Of a stretch of 64,000 bases of DNA, positions 53,259 to 63,024 are shown one piece after another. Below the pieces are notes generated by a model, which did not search any database, was not told the origin of the DNA, and saw only the letters and a list, made by a program, of their open reading frames with translations. How positions within the stretch are numbered: the first letter of the stretch is position 1; each line of letters starts with the position of its first letter. The stretch is from Methylovorus menthalis (lineage in GTDB: Bacteria; Pseudomonadota; Gammaproteobacteria; Burkholderiales; Methylophilaceae), in assembly GCF_020523625.1 (NCBI RefSeq), contig NZ_JAJAQH010000006.1:806001-870000 (forward strand). The letters are read 5' to 3'. The translations under genes and the position numbers were made by a program.

Positions 53259-55694
53259 ATGACTGATCAAGAATTGCCAGTTTTCTCCGCTGATTCCGGT
53301 TTGATGCCGCTTCTGCCGCTGCGCGATGTGGTGGTCTATCCTCATCTGGTTATCCCCCTGTTTGTCGGTCGGGCCAAGTCTGTCAGAGCGCTCGAACTCG
53401 CCTCCGAAAACAACAAAGAAATTTTGCTGGTTGCCCAGAAATCTCCCAATAAAGATGAGCCTGATGCGGCTGATCTTTATGAGGTCGGAACCATTGCCAC
53501 TGTTCTGCAGATGCTGAAGCTGCCTGACGGCACTGTAAAGGTGCTGGTTGAAGGGGTGGATCGTGCTCGCGTTACCGAGTTTGTTGAAACGCAGGATTGC
53601 TTTGCGGCAAAGGCTGTGCGCATCGAAAATGATGCCGAAGATGACAGCGAAACCCAGGCCTTGATGCGGACTGTATTTACTCAGTTTGATCAGTACGTAA
53701 AACTGAACAAGAAGATTCCTCCCGAAATTCTGACTTCACTGGCAACCATTGATGATGCTGGTCGTTTGGCAGATACCATTACTGCCCATCTCACGCTCAA
53801 GCTTGAAGAGAAGCAGCGCATTCTCGAAATGTTCAGCGTATCTGCACGTCTGGAACATTTGCTGAGTCTGCTCGAATCTGAAATTGATATTCTTCAGGTT
53901 GAGAAGCGTATCCGTGGCCGCGTGAAACGCCAGATGGAAAAAAGCCAGCGTGAGTATTATCTGAATGAGCAGGTAAAAGCGATTCAGAAAGAGCTGGGCG
54001 AGCAAGATGAGAGCGTTGAGCTGGATGAGCTCGAGGTCCGTATCAAAGCAGCCAAAATGACCAAGGAAGCTACCGCTAAAGCCAATGCTGAGCTGAAGAA
54101 GCTCAAAATGATGTCGCCCATGTCGGCAGAGGCTACTGTGGTTCGTAACTACATCGAAACCTTGGTGAATCTGCCATGGAAGAAAAAGACCAAGATCAGC
54201 CAAAACCTCGGTACAGCTGAAGATATTCTGGATGCTGATCATTATGGACTGGACAAGGTCAAAGAGCGCATCGTCGAGTATCTCGCCGTGCAGCAGCGCG
54301 TGGATAAGCTCAAGGCGCCTATTCTCTGCCTAGTAGGGCCTCCTGGTGTAGGTAAGACTTCGCTGGGCCAAAGCATCGCCAAGGCAGTAAATCGCAAGTT
54401 TGTGCGCATGGCCTTGGGCGGTGTGCGTGATGAATCTGAGATTCGTGGTCATCGTCGTACTTATATCGGTTCTATGCCAGGCAAGGTTTTGCAGAGCATG
54501 GCGAAGGTTGGCGTCAAGAACCCTTTATTCCTGCTGGATGAAGTGGACAAGATGGGCCAGGATTTCCGCGGAGACCCATCCTCAGCCTTGCTTGAGGTGC
54601 TTGACCCTGAGCAGAACCATACGTTTGTGGATCACTATGTCGAGGTCGAATATGACCTGTCGGATGTGATGTTTGTCGCCACGGCCAATTCGCTCAATAT
54701 TCCTGCACCGTTGCTGGACCGCATGGAAGTCATTCGTCTGGCTGGCTATACCGAAGATGAAAAAGTAAATATCGCCATGCGTTATTTGCTGCCAAAGCAG
54801 ATCAAGACGCACGGTTTGCAAGACAGCGAGATCAGTGTTCCTGAAGCGGTGATCCGCGATGTTGTGCGTTATTACACGCGTGAAGCTGGCGTTCGTAGTC
54901 TGGATAGAGAAATCTCCAAAATCTGCCGCAAGGTAGTGAAGGAGTTACTGACAGCCAAGTCGCGTAAGCTCAAAACGCCTCGCAAGATTGTGGTCAGCAC
55001 CAAAAACCTCGACAAATATCTTGGGGTTCAGCGCTATGACTATGGTGTTGCTGCCAAGGATAACCAGGTGGGGCAGGTAACAGGTCTGGCCTGGACGGAA
55101 GTTGGTGGCGAGTTGCTGACGATTGAGTCTGTATTACTGCCAGGCAAGGGCAAGGTGACCACCACCGGCAAACTGGGTGAGGTCATGCAAGAGTCTATTC
55201 AGGCCGCCATGAGTGTTGTTCGTAGTCGAGCTAAACAACTGGGAGTATCGGAAGATTTCTACGAGAAGAATGATATCCATATTCACTTGCCTGAAGGTGC
55301 AACCCCCAAGGATGGCCCAAGCGCGGGGATTGCCATTACCACGGCGCTGGTTTCTATCCTGGCTGGCATTCCAGTGCGCGCTGATGTGGCCATGACAGGT
55401 GAAATCACGCTGCGAGGCGAGGTGTTGCCCATTGGTGGTCTCAAAGAGAAATTGCTGGCGGCACATCGTGGTGGCATCAAGACGGTGCTTATACCAGATC
55501 AGAATGTAAAAGATCTGGTGGAAATACCTGAAAACATCAAGAGTTGCCTCGAAATTCATCCGGTAAAATGGATTGAGCAAGTGCTTGAGCTTGCGCTTGA
55601 GCGTGTGCCTCACCCAAAGCAGGAAGCTGAGGCCTTGCCTGATACCAAGGGGGAGTTGCCTGCCAAGGATGTTTCTGCTATCACCACCCACTAA
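53259..55694 (+). CDS. lon: ATP-dependent protease La
   Basis: The 811-residue protein has the full Lon layout. The N-terminal substrate domain opens with [23 protein letters not shown] in its first residues, and a coiled-coil region surrounds [17 protein letters not shown]. The AAA+ domain has Walker A GPPGVGKT (about 360-367) and Walker [10 protein letters not shown]. The protease domain carries Ser688 in DGPSAG and Lys731 in [11 protein letters not shown]. It degrades damaged and regulatory proteins. hupB follows, as in many proteobacteria. Confidence 0.98.
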   Translation: MTDQELPVFSADSGLMPLLPLRDVVVYPHLVIPLFVGRAKSVRALELASENNKEILLVAQKSPNKDEPDAADLYEVGTIATVLQMLKLPDGTVKVLVEGVDRARVTEFVETQDCFAAKAVRIENDAEDDSETQALMRTVFTQFDQYVKLNKKIPPEILTSLATIDDAGRLADTITAHLTLKLEEKQRILEMFSVSARLEHLLSLLESEIDILQVEKRIRGRVKRQMEKSQREYYLNEQVKAIQKELGEQDESVELDELEVRIKAAKMTKEATAKANAELKKLKMMSPMSAEATVVRNYIETLVNLPWKKKTKISQNLGTAEDILDADHYGLDKVKERIVEYLAVQQRVDKLKAPILCLVGPPGVGKTSLGQSIAKAVNRKFVRMALGGVRDESEIRGHRRTYIGSMPGKVLQSMAKVGVKNPLFLLDEVDKMGQDFRGDPSSALLEVLDPEQNHTFVDHYVEVEYDLSDVMFVATANSLNIPAPLLDRMEVIRLAGYTEDEKVNIAMRYLLPKQIKTHGLQDSEISVPEAVIRDVVRYYTREAGVRSLDREISKICRKVVKELLTAKSRKLKTPRKIVVSTKNLDKYLGVQRYDYGVAAKDNQVGQVTGLAWTEVGGELLTIESVLLPGKGKVTTTGKLGEVMQESIQAAMSVVRSRAKQLGVSEDFYEKNDIHIHLPEGATPKDGPSAGIAITTALVSILAGIPVRADVAMTGEITLRGEVLPIGGLKEKLLAAHRGGIKTVLIPDQNVKDLVEIPENIKSCLEIHPVKWIEQVLELALERVPHPKQEAEALPDTKGELPAKDVSAITTH

Positions 55695-55701
55695 AGCAAT
55701 T

Positions 55702-55742
55702 GCCGTAAAAGCTTGACACAAGCTTTTACGGCTTGCTATAAA
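55702..55742 (+). promoter_or_regulatory. hupB promoter overlapped by a perfect 14-bp palindrome
   Basis: TTGACA (55713-55718) and TATAAA (55737-55742), 18 bases apart, form a near-consensus promoter. GCCGTAAAAGCTTG (55702-55715) pairs perfectly with CAAGCTTTTACGGC (55719-55732), with ACA as loop. The palindrome therefore spans the -35 box and could be the lon terminator stem, an operator, or both. Confidence 0.75.
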
Positions 55743-55797
55743 GCATTTCACAGGGGGATTCGGTCCTGTATTCAATAATCGTCGAAAGGGGTTATAC

Positions 55798-56070
55798 GTG
55801 AACAAGTCTGAACTGATTGATGAAATCGCCAAGGCTGCAGGCATCTCCAAAGCTGCGGCAGGTCGCTCGCTGGATGCAACTACTGCCGCTGTTACCAAGG
55901 CCTTGAAAAAAGGGGACATCGTGACCCTGATCGGCTTCGGTAGTTTCTATGTAGGTAAACGCGCGGCGCGCAATGGCCGCAACCCTCGTACTGGTACCAC
56001 CATCAAGATCAAGGCCGCCAATTCCCCCAAATTTAGAGCTGGCAAAGCCCTCAAGGATGCTGTAAACTAG
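55798..56070 (+). CDS. hupB: DNA-binding protein HU-beta
   Basis: The 90-residue protein begins at GTG 55798 after AAGGGG and reads [20 protein letters not shown], then [20 protein letters not shown] with the proline at the tip of the DNA-binding arm. HU bends and compacts DNA. The -35/-10 promoter upstream is strong, in line with an abundant protein. Confidence 0.97.
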   Translation: MNKSELIDEIAKAAGISKAAAGRSLDATTAAVTKALKKGDIVTLIGFGSFYVGKRAARNGRNPRTGTTIKIKAANSPKFRAGKALKDAVN

Positions 56071-56093
56071 CGTTCTTTGCTGATGAGCAAAAT

Positions 56094-56169
56094 GGGTGCT
56101 TAGCTCAGTTGGTAGAGCGTCGCCCTTACAAGGCGAATGTCGGCGGTTCGACCCCGTCAGCACCCACCA
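56094..56169 (+). tRNA. tRNA-Val (anticodon UAC)
   Basis: The 76-base gene has acceptor stem GGGTGCT/AGCACCC, D arm TAGCTCAGTTGGTAGAGC, anticodon loop CTTACAA (TAC) and an encoded CCA. Confidence 0.97.
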
Positions 56170-56226
56170 TATAATCATCAGCGATCGCGATAGCAAGCTC
56201 ACAGGCATGCTCCTGCGCAAGTTTTA

Positions 56227-56303
56227 GGAGTGGTAGTTCAGTTGGTTAGAATACCGGCCTGTCACGCCGGGGGTCGCGGGTTCGAGCCCCGTCCACTCCG
56301 CCA
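56227..56303 (+). tRNA. tRNA-Asp (anticodon GUC)
   Basis: The 77-base gene has acceptor stem GGAGTGG/CCACTCC, anticodon loop CTGTCAC (GTC), GGTTCGAGCCCC T arm and an encoded CCA. It follows tRNA-Val by 57 bases and is probably in the same transcript. Confidence 0.97.
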
Positions 56304-56312
56304 GAGAATCCA

Positions 56313-56340
56313 AAGCCCGCGTTTTTAAAAACGCGGGCTT
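56313..56340 (+). terminator. Terminator after the tRNA pair
   Basis: AAGCCCGCGTTTTT (56313-56326) and AAAAACGCGGGCTT (56327-56340) form a perfect 28-base palindrome. The T tail is short, but the strong stem and position fit termination of the hupB-tRNA region. The gap from here to ppiD (56341-56514) shows nothing else that I can assign. Confidence 0.7.
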
Positions 56341-56514
56341 CTCTGTTTATGCGCCCTGCATTTCTTATTTATTCTTCCTTCTAATCTACTGTTTCTATGC
56401 TGGCAACTGCCGCCATTGCTATGCCGAGTATGGTATATTCTCCGATTAAGCTATTGGCTGACGGACCTAGGTCTTGCAGCTGTTTAAGGTCATTGAAGAA
56501 TAAGGCGTATCGTT

Positions 56515-58413
56515 ATGTTGGAAGCAATTCGTGAGCGTTCTAAAAGTTGGCTAGCAAAACTTATCCTGGCTGCAGTTACTATCCCATTTGCCATTGTCGG
56601 TATTGATACGTATCTGAGAGATGCCGGTTCCAGTGTGTCGATTGCCAAGGTGGATGGCGAGTCGATTTCCGTTCAGGAATATAATAACTCCATGCAGCGT
56701 CTGCGCAATCAGTTGCAGGCCGAGGGAAAAACCGATCCATCCGTTCTGGAACAGCCTGACGTCAAGCAATCTATTCTTGATCGCCTGATTATCAACCGTC
56801 TCCTGAATACGGCAGTGACCAAGAGTCATTTTGCTATTGGTGATACTGCGTTGAGCGATCACATTATTACGCTTCCCGAGTTTCAGGAAAACGGCAAGTT
56901 TTCACAGGAAACTTATGACCGCTTGCTGACCAGCAACCGCCTGACACCATCTCAATTCGAATCCACCATGCGTACCGATCTGCTTGTTCAGCAAGCTAGA
57001 GAGGGCTTGGCCGCACTGGCTTACCTGCCAGAGCCGATCAGCAAGCAAACGCTGGCAACTGAGCACCAGCAACGTGAAGTCACCGTTGCTGAAATAAAGA
57101 CTGCCGACTTTATTGATCAGGTGAAAGTTGATGAGGCCCAGATCAAAGCTTACTACGATAAGCATAAAGACAAATTCAAGGTGCCTGAGCAAGTCAAGCT
57201 GGAATTTGTCCTGTTTTCATCCAATGCATTGATCCCCAAGGTGCAAATATCGGATGAGGAAGTCAAAAAATACTATGATGAAAACGCTGCCAAATTCCAA
57301 GGTGACGAACAGCGTCGTGCCAGCCACATTCTGATCAGCTTCGGTGTGAGTGCAACCGCTGAAGCCAAGCAACAGGCGAAAAAGCAAGCGGAAGAGGTGT
57401 TGGCACAAGTACGTCAACATCCTGACCAGTTTGCCGAGCTTGCTACGAAATATTCCAAGGATCCAGGTTCAGCACAAAAGGGCGGAGATTTGGGAAGCTT
57501 TGGGCGTGGAATGATGGTAAAGCCATTTGAGGATGCCGTATTTTCGATGAAGCCCGGCGAGATCAGCAATCTGGTGGAATCTGAGTTCGGTTATCACATC
57601 ATCAAGCTGACCGAAATTACAGGTCAATCGCAAGGGTTTGATGCTGCCAAGCCGCAAATCAAAGCTGAATTGCTTTATCAGAAAGCAATCGCGCTGTTTG
57701 CTGAACAAGCGGAAAGCTTCAATAACACGGTATATGAACAGTCGACCAGCCTGAAACCAGTGGCTGACTCGTTTGGTTTGCAAGTGCAACATACCGACTG
57801 GATCAGCCATGAAGAGGGTGCCAAGTATTTCAAGAGCGACAAACTGATGAATATGGTATTCAGTGAAGAAGTCTTGAAGGACAAGCGCAATACCGAGGCG
57901 GTTGAAGTATCTCCCAACAACCTGATTTCGGCCCGTGTGGTGGATTACAAGCCAGCCGCTCCCCGGACCTATGAAGAGGTGAAATCGGGTATTGAGGGCG
58001 TGCTGAAAGCAGAGCAGGCGGCGAAGCTGGCGATCAAAAAGGGCGAAGCCGCTCTGGCAGATCTGCGTCAGGGTAAATCGCCGCAGCTGGACTGGATTCC
58101 TCCTGTGACGATTGACCGTAGCAATGCGCAAGGCCTGACGGATGTGGCCATGAACAATGCCTTCAAGATTGATGTGAGCAAGCTGCCGGCCTATGCCGGT
58201 GTGGCGGATAACAACAAGGGCTACCTGCTGATCAAAGTAAATGGCGTGAACACTCCTAAGGCTAATGACGATGCAGATAAGGCATCAGCACGTGAGTTGC
58301 AAGCTGCTCTGGCCGCAGAGTATGTTGCCGCTTACGTGAAGTCATTGAAAGAGAAGAGCAAGATTACGGTGAATAGCCGTTTGCTGCTGAGTAGCGGAGC
58401 TGGTGACCAGTAA
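56515..58413 (+). CDS. ppiD: PpiD-like periplasmic peptidyl-prolyl isomerase/chaperone
   Basis: The 632-residue protein has one N-terminal membrane helix (LAKLILAAVTIPFAIVGI) and a SurA/PpiD-type N-terminal helical domain. A parvulin domain lies around residues 265-365 (RRASHILISFGVS, KYSKDPGSAQKGGDLGSFGRG, VESEFGYHIIKL), followed by a long C-terminal domain. It is anchored to the inner membrane and assists outer-membrane protein folding. ATG 56515 is weakly preceded by AAGGCG. Confidence 0.94.
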   Translation: MLEAIRERSKSWLAKLILAAVTIPFAIVGIDTYLRDAGSSVSIAKVDGESISVQEYNNSMQRLRNQLQAEGKTDPSVLEQPDVKQSILDRLIINRLLNTAVTKSHFAIGDTALSDHIITLPEFQENGKFSQETYDRLLTSNRLTPSQFESTMRTDLLVQQAREGLAALAYLPEPISKQTLATEHQQREVTVAEIKTADFIDQVKVDEAQIKAYYDKHKDKFKVPEQVKLEFVLFSSNALIPKVQISDEEVKKYYDENAAKFQGDEQRRASHILISFGVSATAEAKQQAKKQAEEVLAQVRQHPDQFAELATKYSKDPGSAQKGGDLGSFGRGMMVKPFEDAVFSMKPGEISNLVESEFGYHIIKLTEITGQSQGFDAAKPQIKAELLYQKAIALFAEQAESFNNTVYEQSTSLKPVADSFGLQVQHTDWISHEEGAKYFKSDKLMNMVFSEEVLKDKRNTEAVEVSPNNLISARVVDYKPAAPRTYEEVKSGIEGVLKAEQAAKLAIKKGEAALADLRQGKSPQLDWIPPVTIDRSNAQGLTDVAMNNAFKIDVSKLPAYAGVADNNKGYLLIKVNGVNTPKANDDADKASARELQAALAAEYVAAYVKSLKEKSKITVNSRLLLSSGAGDQ

Positions 58414-58434
58414 TCATGGTCTTGTAGTAGGCAT

Positions 58435-58464
58435 AAAAAAGGCGGTGTAAAAACCGCCTTTTTT
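58435..58464 (+). terminator. Terminator after ppiD
   Basis: AAAAAAGGCGGT pairs with ACCGCCTTTTTT around a short GTAAAA loop, with A6 before and T6 after, so it may work in both directions. Confidence 0.9.
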
Positions 58465-58511
58465 ATTGGCTGCATGTTGTTGAGCCCAGAATATCTCAGT
58501 TGATAGACGAT

Positions 58512-58539
58512 AAAAAACGCTCGGCTTGCCGGGCGTTTT
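58512..58539 (-). terminator. Terminator after fabI
   Basis: AAAACGCTCGGC and GCCGGGCGTTTT pair with one G-T wobble around TT. Read leftward the stem is followed by T-rich sequence, 43 bases after the fabI stop. Confidence 0.85.
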
Positions 58540-58581
58540 CTTAGCACTATGGTCTTTGCGCTTTGTAGCTAGCGCAAGGAT

Positions 58582-59367
58582 TTAGTCCATTGTGCCTGCT
58601 GCCGTAATATTCATACCACCATCGACGTAGGTGATTTCGCCAGTGATGCCAGAAGCGAGATCGCTGCAAAGGAACGCGGATGCGTTGCCGACTTCTTCAA
58701 TAGTGACATTGCGGCGCAGTGGAGCGTGCTTCTCGTTAAAGCCCATCATTTTGTCAAAACCGGCAATACCCGAGGCTGCCAGCGTTTTGATCGGGCCGGC
58801 AGAAACGGCATTAACGCGTATGCCTTTAGGCCCCAGGCTCTGTGCCATGTAGCGTACATTGGCTTCAAGGCTGGCTTTTGCTACGCCCATGACGTTGTAA
58901 TTAGGCAGGGTGCGTTCAGCGCCGAGGTAGCTGATTGTCAGCAGGCTGGCATTGCGACCTTCCATCATGGGCATGGCAGCCTTGGCAAGTGCTGCAAAGC
59001 TGTATGAGCTGATATCGTGTGCAATACGGAAGTATTCGCGGGTTACCGAGTCCAGATAGTCGCCATCCAGCGCGACTTTGGGTACGAACGCTACAGAGTG
59101 CACAATGATATCCACACCATCCCAGTGTTTTGCCAGCGCAGGGAATAAAGCATCAATTTGAGCGTCATCCGCCACATCACAGGGCAGCACGATTTTCGAG
59201 TCAAAGTCTGCGGCCAATTTGCCAACGCGCTCTTCAAATTTTTCGGTCTGGTAAGTGAAGGCGAGTTCAGCGCCTTCCCGTTTCATTGCTTCAGCAATGC
59301 CATAGGCAATGGAGCGATTGCTGAGTAAGCCAACGATCAAGGCACGTTTTCCGGCTAGAAATCCCAT
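58582..59367 (-). CDS. fabI: Enoyl-ACP reductase (NADH)
   Basis: The 261-residue short-chain dehydrogenase-like enzyme has Tyr157 and Lys164 in YNVMGVAK (Y-x6-K, specific for FabI), [12 protein letters not shown] for the nucleotide, and [13 protein letters not shown] in the substrate loop. It performs the last reduction of each fatty-acid elongation cycle and is the triclosan target family. ATG 59367 begins [13 protein letters not shown]. Confidence 0.97.
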   Translation of the reverse strand: MGFLAGKRALIVGLLSNRSIAYGIAEAMKREGAELAFTYQTEKFEERVGKLAADFDSKIVLPCDVADDAQIDALFPALAKHWDGVDIIVHSVAFVPKVALDGDYLDSVTREYFRIAHDISSYSFAALAKAAMPMMEGRNASLLTISYLGAERTLPNYNVMGVAKASLEANVRYMAQSLGPKGIRVNAVSAGPIKTLAASGIAGFDKMMGFNEKHAPLRRNVTIEEVGNASAFLCSDLASGITGEITYVDGGMNITAAGTMD

Positions 59368-59472
59368 GTGTCATCCTTAGAAATAAACTGAATTGACTGA
59401 TCGCGGCAGGCATCATGCCAAACGGTGTCGGGTATCTCGGGGATAAGCCGTCACCATGCGGATCAGATTTTT

Positions 59473-60309
59473 TTATCGAGTGTTGTTTGCGCGAGGGTCC
59501 AGCACGTCGCGCAGGCCTTCGCCGAGCAGATTATACCCTAACACGGTGAGCAGGATGGCAACCCCGGGAAACAGCGAGAGCCACCATGCGAACTGAATAT
59601 ATTCCTTGCCGTCAGTCAGGATATTGCCCCATGAGGCTTGCGGTGCCTGAACACCCAGTCCCAGAAAACTGAGCCCGGACTCAACCAGGACTGCACTGGC
59701 AACGCCTAGTACAAAGCTCACCATGATAGGTGTCAGGCTGTTGGGAAGCATATGGATGAAAATCATGCGAAAGTCACGTGCCCCCAGGGTTTCCGAAGCC
59801 ATGACAAATTCACGCCCACGCAAGCTAAGAAACTCTGCGCGCACCAGACGGGTAACACCCATCCAGGAGGTGAGACCGATGACGATCATGATGTTCCAGA
59901 TGGATGGGGTCAAAAACGCGATGACGGCCAGAATGAGGAAAAACGTGGGAATGGACAGCATCACATCGACCAGGCGCATGATCACTACGTCGACCCAGCC
60001 ACGGTAATATCCCGAGATAGCCCCCAGGAAAATACCGATGCTGGTCGCAATGCCAACAGCCACGATACCCACCAGCAGGGAAATGCGTGCGCCGAATAGC
60101 ATGCGTGAAAACACATCGCGCCCGAGGCCGTCGGTCCCCATGGGGTGTTGCAGCGAGGGGGGGAGGAGGATCGCCTTGACGTCGATGGCATTGGCGTCAT
60201 ATGGCGCGATGAAGGGCGCCAGTATTGCCAGCAGTAGAATGCCGAAAATGATGATGAAGCCACTTAAAGCCAATGGGTTGCGCAAGGCTTGGCGCCATTT
60301 GTTAGGCAT
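59473..60309 (-). CDS. ABC transporter permease, OppC/YejE-like
   Basis: The 278-residue protein has about six membrane helices, an N-terminal OppC-N segment (NPLALSGFIIIFGILLLAIL), and the permease EAA-type loop ASETLGARDFRMIFIHMLPNS. It is the second permease of a dipeptide/oligopeptide-type importer and lies 2 bases after the first permease gene. No ATPase gene is found on either side within the window. Confidence 0.92.
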   Translation of the reverse strand: MPNKWRQALRNPLALSGFIIIFGILLLAILAPFIAPYDANAIDVKAILLPPSLQHPMGTDGLGRDVFSRMLFGARISLLVGIVAVGIATSIGIFLGAISGYYRGWVDVVIMRLVDVMLSIPTFFLILAVIAFLTPSIWNIMIVIGLTSWMGVTRLVRAEFLSLRGREFVMASETLGARDFRMIFIHMLPNSLTPIMVSFVLGVASAVLVESGLSFLGLGVQAPQASWGNILTDGKEYIQFAWWLSLFPGVAILLTVLGYNLLGEGLRDVLDPRANNTR

Positions 60310-60311
60310 GG

Positions 60312-61328
60312 TTACATGACTCCACGTCGTACGCGAGGATCTGCCCAGGCATAGGCGATATCCGCGATCAGATTACCCAAGAGGGTCAATGCCGAACCGA
60401 TGGTCAGGATGCCCATGATTACCGGAAAGTCACGCATGAGAACGGCATCGTAAAACAACTTGCCCATCCCGGGGATAGCGAAAATGGATTCGGCAATGAC
60501 GGATCCGCCTATCAGCCCCGGAATCGCCAGTCCCAGAATGGTAATGAGCGGCAGCATGGCGTTGCGTAGTGCATGGCGATACACCACTGTGTTTTCAGAA
60601 AGGCCCTTGGCGCGCGCCGTGGTGATGTAATCCTGATGCAGCACATCCAGCATGCCATTGCGGATAAACAGGGAAATACCTGCCAGCCCGCTCAGGCCTG
60701 AAATAAATACGGGAAGCGCCAAGTGGGTGAGCGTATCCCATAATTGGCCCCAAGCACTCATCTTGTCGTGATTGAGGCTATGTATGCCGGAGATAGGCAG
60801 CCAGTCATGCACCACGCCAGTCCAATACATCAACATCAACGCCAGCCAGAAACCTGGGATAGCAAAGCCAATAAACACAAACAGGGTAATGGCACGATCC
60901 GGCGGCCGGTTCTGGGTAATGGCCGAAACCACTCCTAAAGGCACGGCGGCAAAAATAATCAGCCCCAGGCTCAAAACATTGATCAACAAGGTGATCGGCA
61001 GTGCTTCCTGAATCATTCCCTTGATCACATTGCCTTCGGCATCCTTGGTTTGCCAGAACACCGGTTTCTGGTGCGAGGCGAACGAAGTGCCGAAATCCAG
61101 TTTGACCATGCGCTTTAGCCAAAGCCCGTATTGCACGATGATGGGTTTGTCCAGATTGTAGAGTTCCCGCAGCTTCTGCCGCGACTCTTCACTGGCCTTG
61201 GGGTTGAAGCTGGCCTCCGAATTGGTGATATCGCCTGGCGCCAGATGCATGATCAGAAAGGAAATCAGGCTGATACCTACCAGCAGCGGCACCATCCAGA
61301 ACAAGCGTTTCAAGAGATAGCGGATCAT
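60312..61328 (-). CDS. ABC transporter permease, OppB/YejB-like
   Basis: The 338-residue protein starts MIRYLLKRLFWMVPLLVGIS, typical of DppB/OppB, with the LAPGD motif, then a periplasmic region, and the EAA loop TARAKGLSENTVVYRHALRN. It forms the channel with the OppC-like protein. The length (338, with an insertion of about 60 residues after the first helix) is closer to YejB than to DppB. Confidence 0.92.
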   Translation of the reverse strand: MIRYLLKRLFWMVPLLVGISLISFLIMHLAPGDITNSEASFNPKASEESRQKLRELYNLDKPIIVQYGLWLKRMVKLDFGTSFASHQKPVFWQTKDAEGNVIKGMIQEALPITLLINVLSLGLIIFAAVPLGVVSAITQNRPPDRAITLFVFIGFAIPGFWLALMLMYWTGVVHDWLPISGIHSLNHDKMSAWGQLWDTLTHLALPVFISGLSGLAGISLFIRNGMLDVLHQDYITTARAKGLSENTVVYRHALRNAMLPLITILGLAIPGLIGGSVIAESIFAIPGMGKLFYDAVLMRDFPVIMGILTIGSALTLLGNLIADIAYAWADPRVRRGVM

Positions 61329-61337
61329 GCATTCACC

Positions 61338-63002
61338 TTATTGGCTGATTTCATTGCGCCGCAGCGGAGGAGGGATATACCAGTCATAGGAGTTATAACC
61401 AATCCCGGCAGGCGGGGCCGGGTTGTCTATGCCTTTGACACGCTTGTGGATGGCGGGCAATCCATAGCCGGCATACAAATACACGATAGGACTATCGGCG
61501 AGCAGGATGCTGGCAAACTCATGGTAGATTTTCATCCGCTTGTCCGGATTAAGCTCCAGCCTGCCTTGCTCCAGTAATTTATCCACACGTGGGTTGTTAT
61601 AACCGATGAAATTGAATTGTCCAGGTGCCTGCTGGGATGAATGCCAGATGCTGTATTGGTCAGGGTCCAGGGAAAGGCCCCAGCCCAGCAAGACCACATC
61701 AAAATCGCCAGTCTTGATAAACCGGCCAATAAAACTTGCCCACTCCATGACGCGGATATTGGCGTCTATGCCGATTTCCTTCAATCGTCGTTGTACAAGC
61801 ACCGCGCTCATTTCACGCTGTTTATTCTGGTTGGTGAGAATATCAAAGCTCAGGCGTTTGCCATTGCGCAGCAGGTAGCCTTCTTTGTCGCGCCCGGTGT
61901 AGCCTGCCTCTTTCATGAGCGCAATCGCCTTGTTGGGGTCGTAAGGGTAGGGCGATAGGTCAGGGTTGGTCCAGCGCGTACCAGGTTTGTAAGGCGAAGA
62001 CACCGGTTCACCCAGCCCCAGCAGTACGCCATCAATCAGCTCCTGCTTATCGATGGCGTAATTGATGGCCTGCCTGACGCGAATATCATCAAAAGGCTTG
62101 TGCTTGAGGTTAAATCCTAGGTAGGTGTAGTTATTCCCCAGCTCTTTGTAGAGGGCGAGCTTTTTCTGCAAATCCTCACGCGAAGGCACGATGCGTGAGT
62201 ACTGAATCGGGTTGAGGGTCATCGAGTCGATATTGTCGGCCAGCAATTCCAGAAACTGAGCGGCAGGATCCGGAATAAAGCGCGATACCAGGCGATCAAT
62301 GCGAGGAGGCCCCTGGGTGGAGTTGGGGTTGCGGACCAGTGAGATGCGCTCACCAGGCTTCCATTCTTCCAGCTTGTAGTAATGGCTACCTACTGGCTTG
62401 AAGCGAAACGAGGTCGTATTGATATCCTGCCCCTTGAGCAGATGTTCTGGCAATATTTGCAGGCCAGCCCAGGAATCCAGCGCAGGCGCATAAGGGTTGG
62501 CATAGCTCACTCTGAAAGTCGCTACGTCCGGGGTTTCGGCGCGTATTACCAACTTGTAATCAGAGCCATAAGGCGTACGCGTATTGTCATCAGTCACCAG
62601 TTTCCAGGTGAACAGGACATCTGCACTGGTCAGCGGCTTGCCATCGGCCCATTTGAGTCCTGGCTTGAGCTTGAAGGTAATGGTTTTTTGATCAGGCGAT
62701 ACGCTCCAGCTTTGCGCCAGCTCGCCCTGCAACTCGAGGTTCTTATCGTATTTAAGCAGGCTGTTAAAGATGTTGCTGGCTACCGCGGAAGCTGCGGCTT
62801 CACCTGCAATCATCGGAATAAGTCCACTGGGTTCTCCAGCTGTCGCATCAATCAGGGTACCGCCGGAAGATGGGGGGTAAGATTGGTCAAAGTCGGCAGC
62901 ATTGCCGCCGGGTTCTTTACTGCATGCGGTCAGCAGGAGGCCAAGCGATAAAAGTGTGCCCATGCGCAAGGACAGGTATTTAAGCAAAAGCGGCCTTTCC
63001 AT
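61338..63002 (-). CDS. Peptide-type ABC transporter substrate-binding lipoprotein
   Basis: From ATG 63002 the protein has 554 residues. The signal ends LGLLLTAC, a lipobox, so it is anchored by a lipid. The family 5 (SBP_bac_5) pattern is clear: FKLKPGLKWADGKPLTSADV, GSHYYKLEEWKPGERISLVRNPN, RVRQAINYAIDKQELI and GFNLKHKPFDDIRVRQ. It binds peptides or similar compounds for the two permeases. It lies 22 bases after the MltD-like gene. Confidence 0.92.
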   Translation of the reverse strand: MERPLLLKYLSLRMGTLLSLGLLLTACSKEPGGNAADFDQSYPPSSGGTLIDATAGEPSGLIPMIAGEAAASAVASNIFNSLLKYDKNLELQGELAQSWSVSPDQKTITFKLKPGLKWADGKPLTSADVLFTWKLVTDDNTRTPYGSDYKLVIRAETPDVATFRVSYANPYAPALDSWAGLQILPEHLLKGQDINTTSFRFKPVGSHYYKLEEWKPGERISLVRNPNSTQGPPRIDRLVSRFIPDPAAQFLELLADNIDSMTLNPIQYSRIVPSREDLQKKLALYKELGNNYTYLGFNLKHKPFDDIRVRQAINYAIDKQELIDGVLLGLGEPVSSPYKPGTRWTNPDLSPYPYDPNKAIALMKEAGYTGRDKEGYLLRNGKRLSFDILTNQNKQREMSAVLVQRRLKEIGIDANIRVMEWASFIGRFIKTGDFDVVLLGWGLSLDPDQYSIWHSSQQAPGQFNFIGYNNPRVDKLLEQGRLELNPDKRMKIYHEFASILLADSPIVYLYAGYGLPAIHKRVKGIDNPAPPAGIGYNSYDWYIPPPLRRNEISQ

Positions 63003-63024
63003 TAACGAGGGGCTTGCAAAGAGA

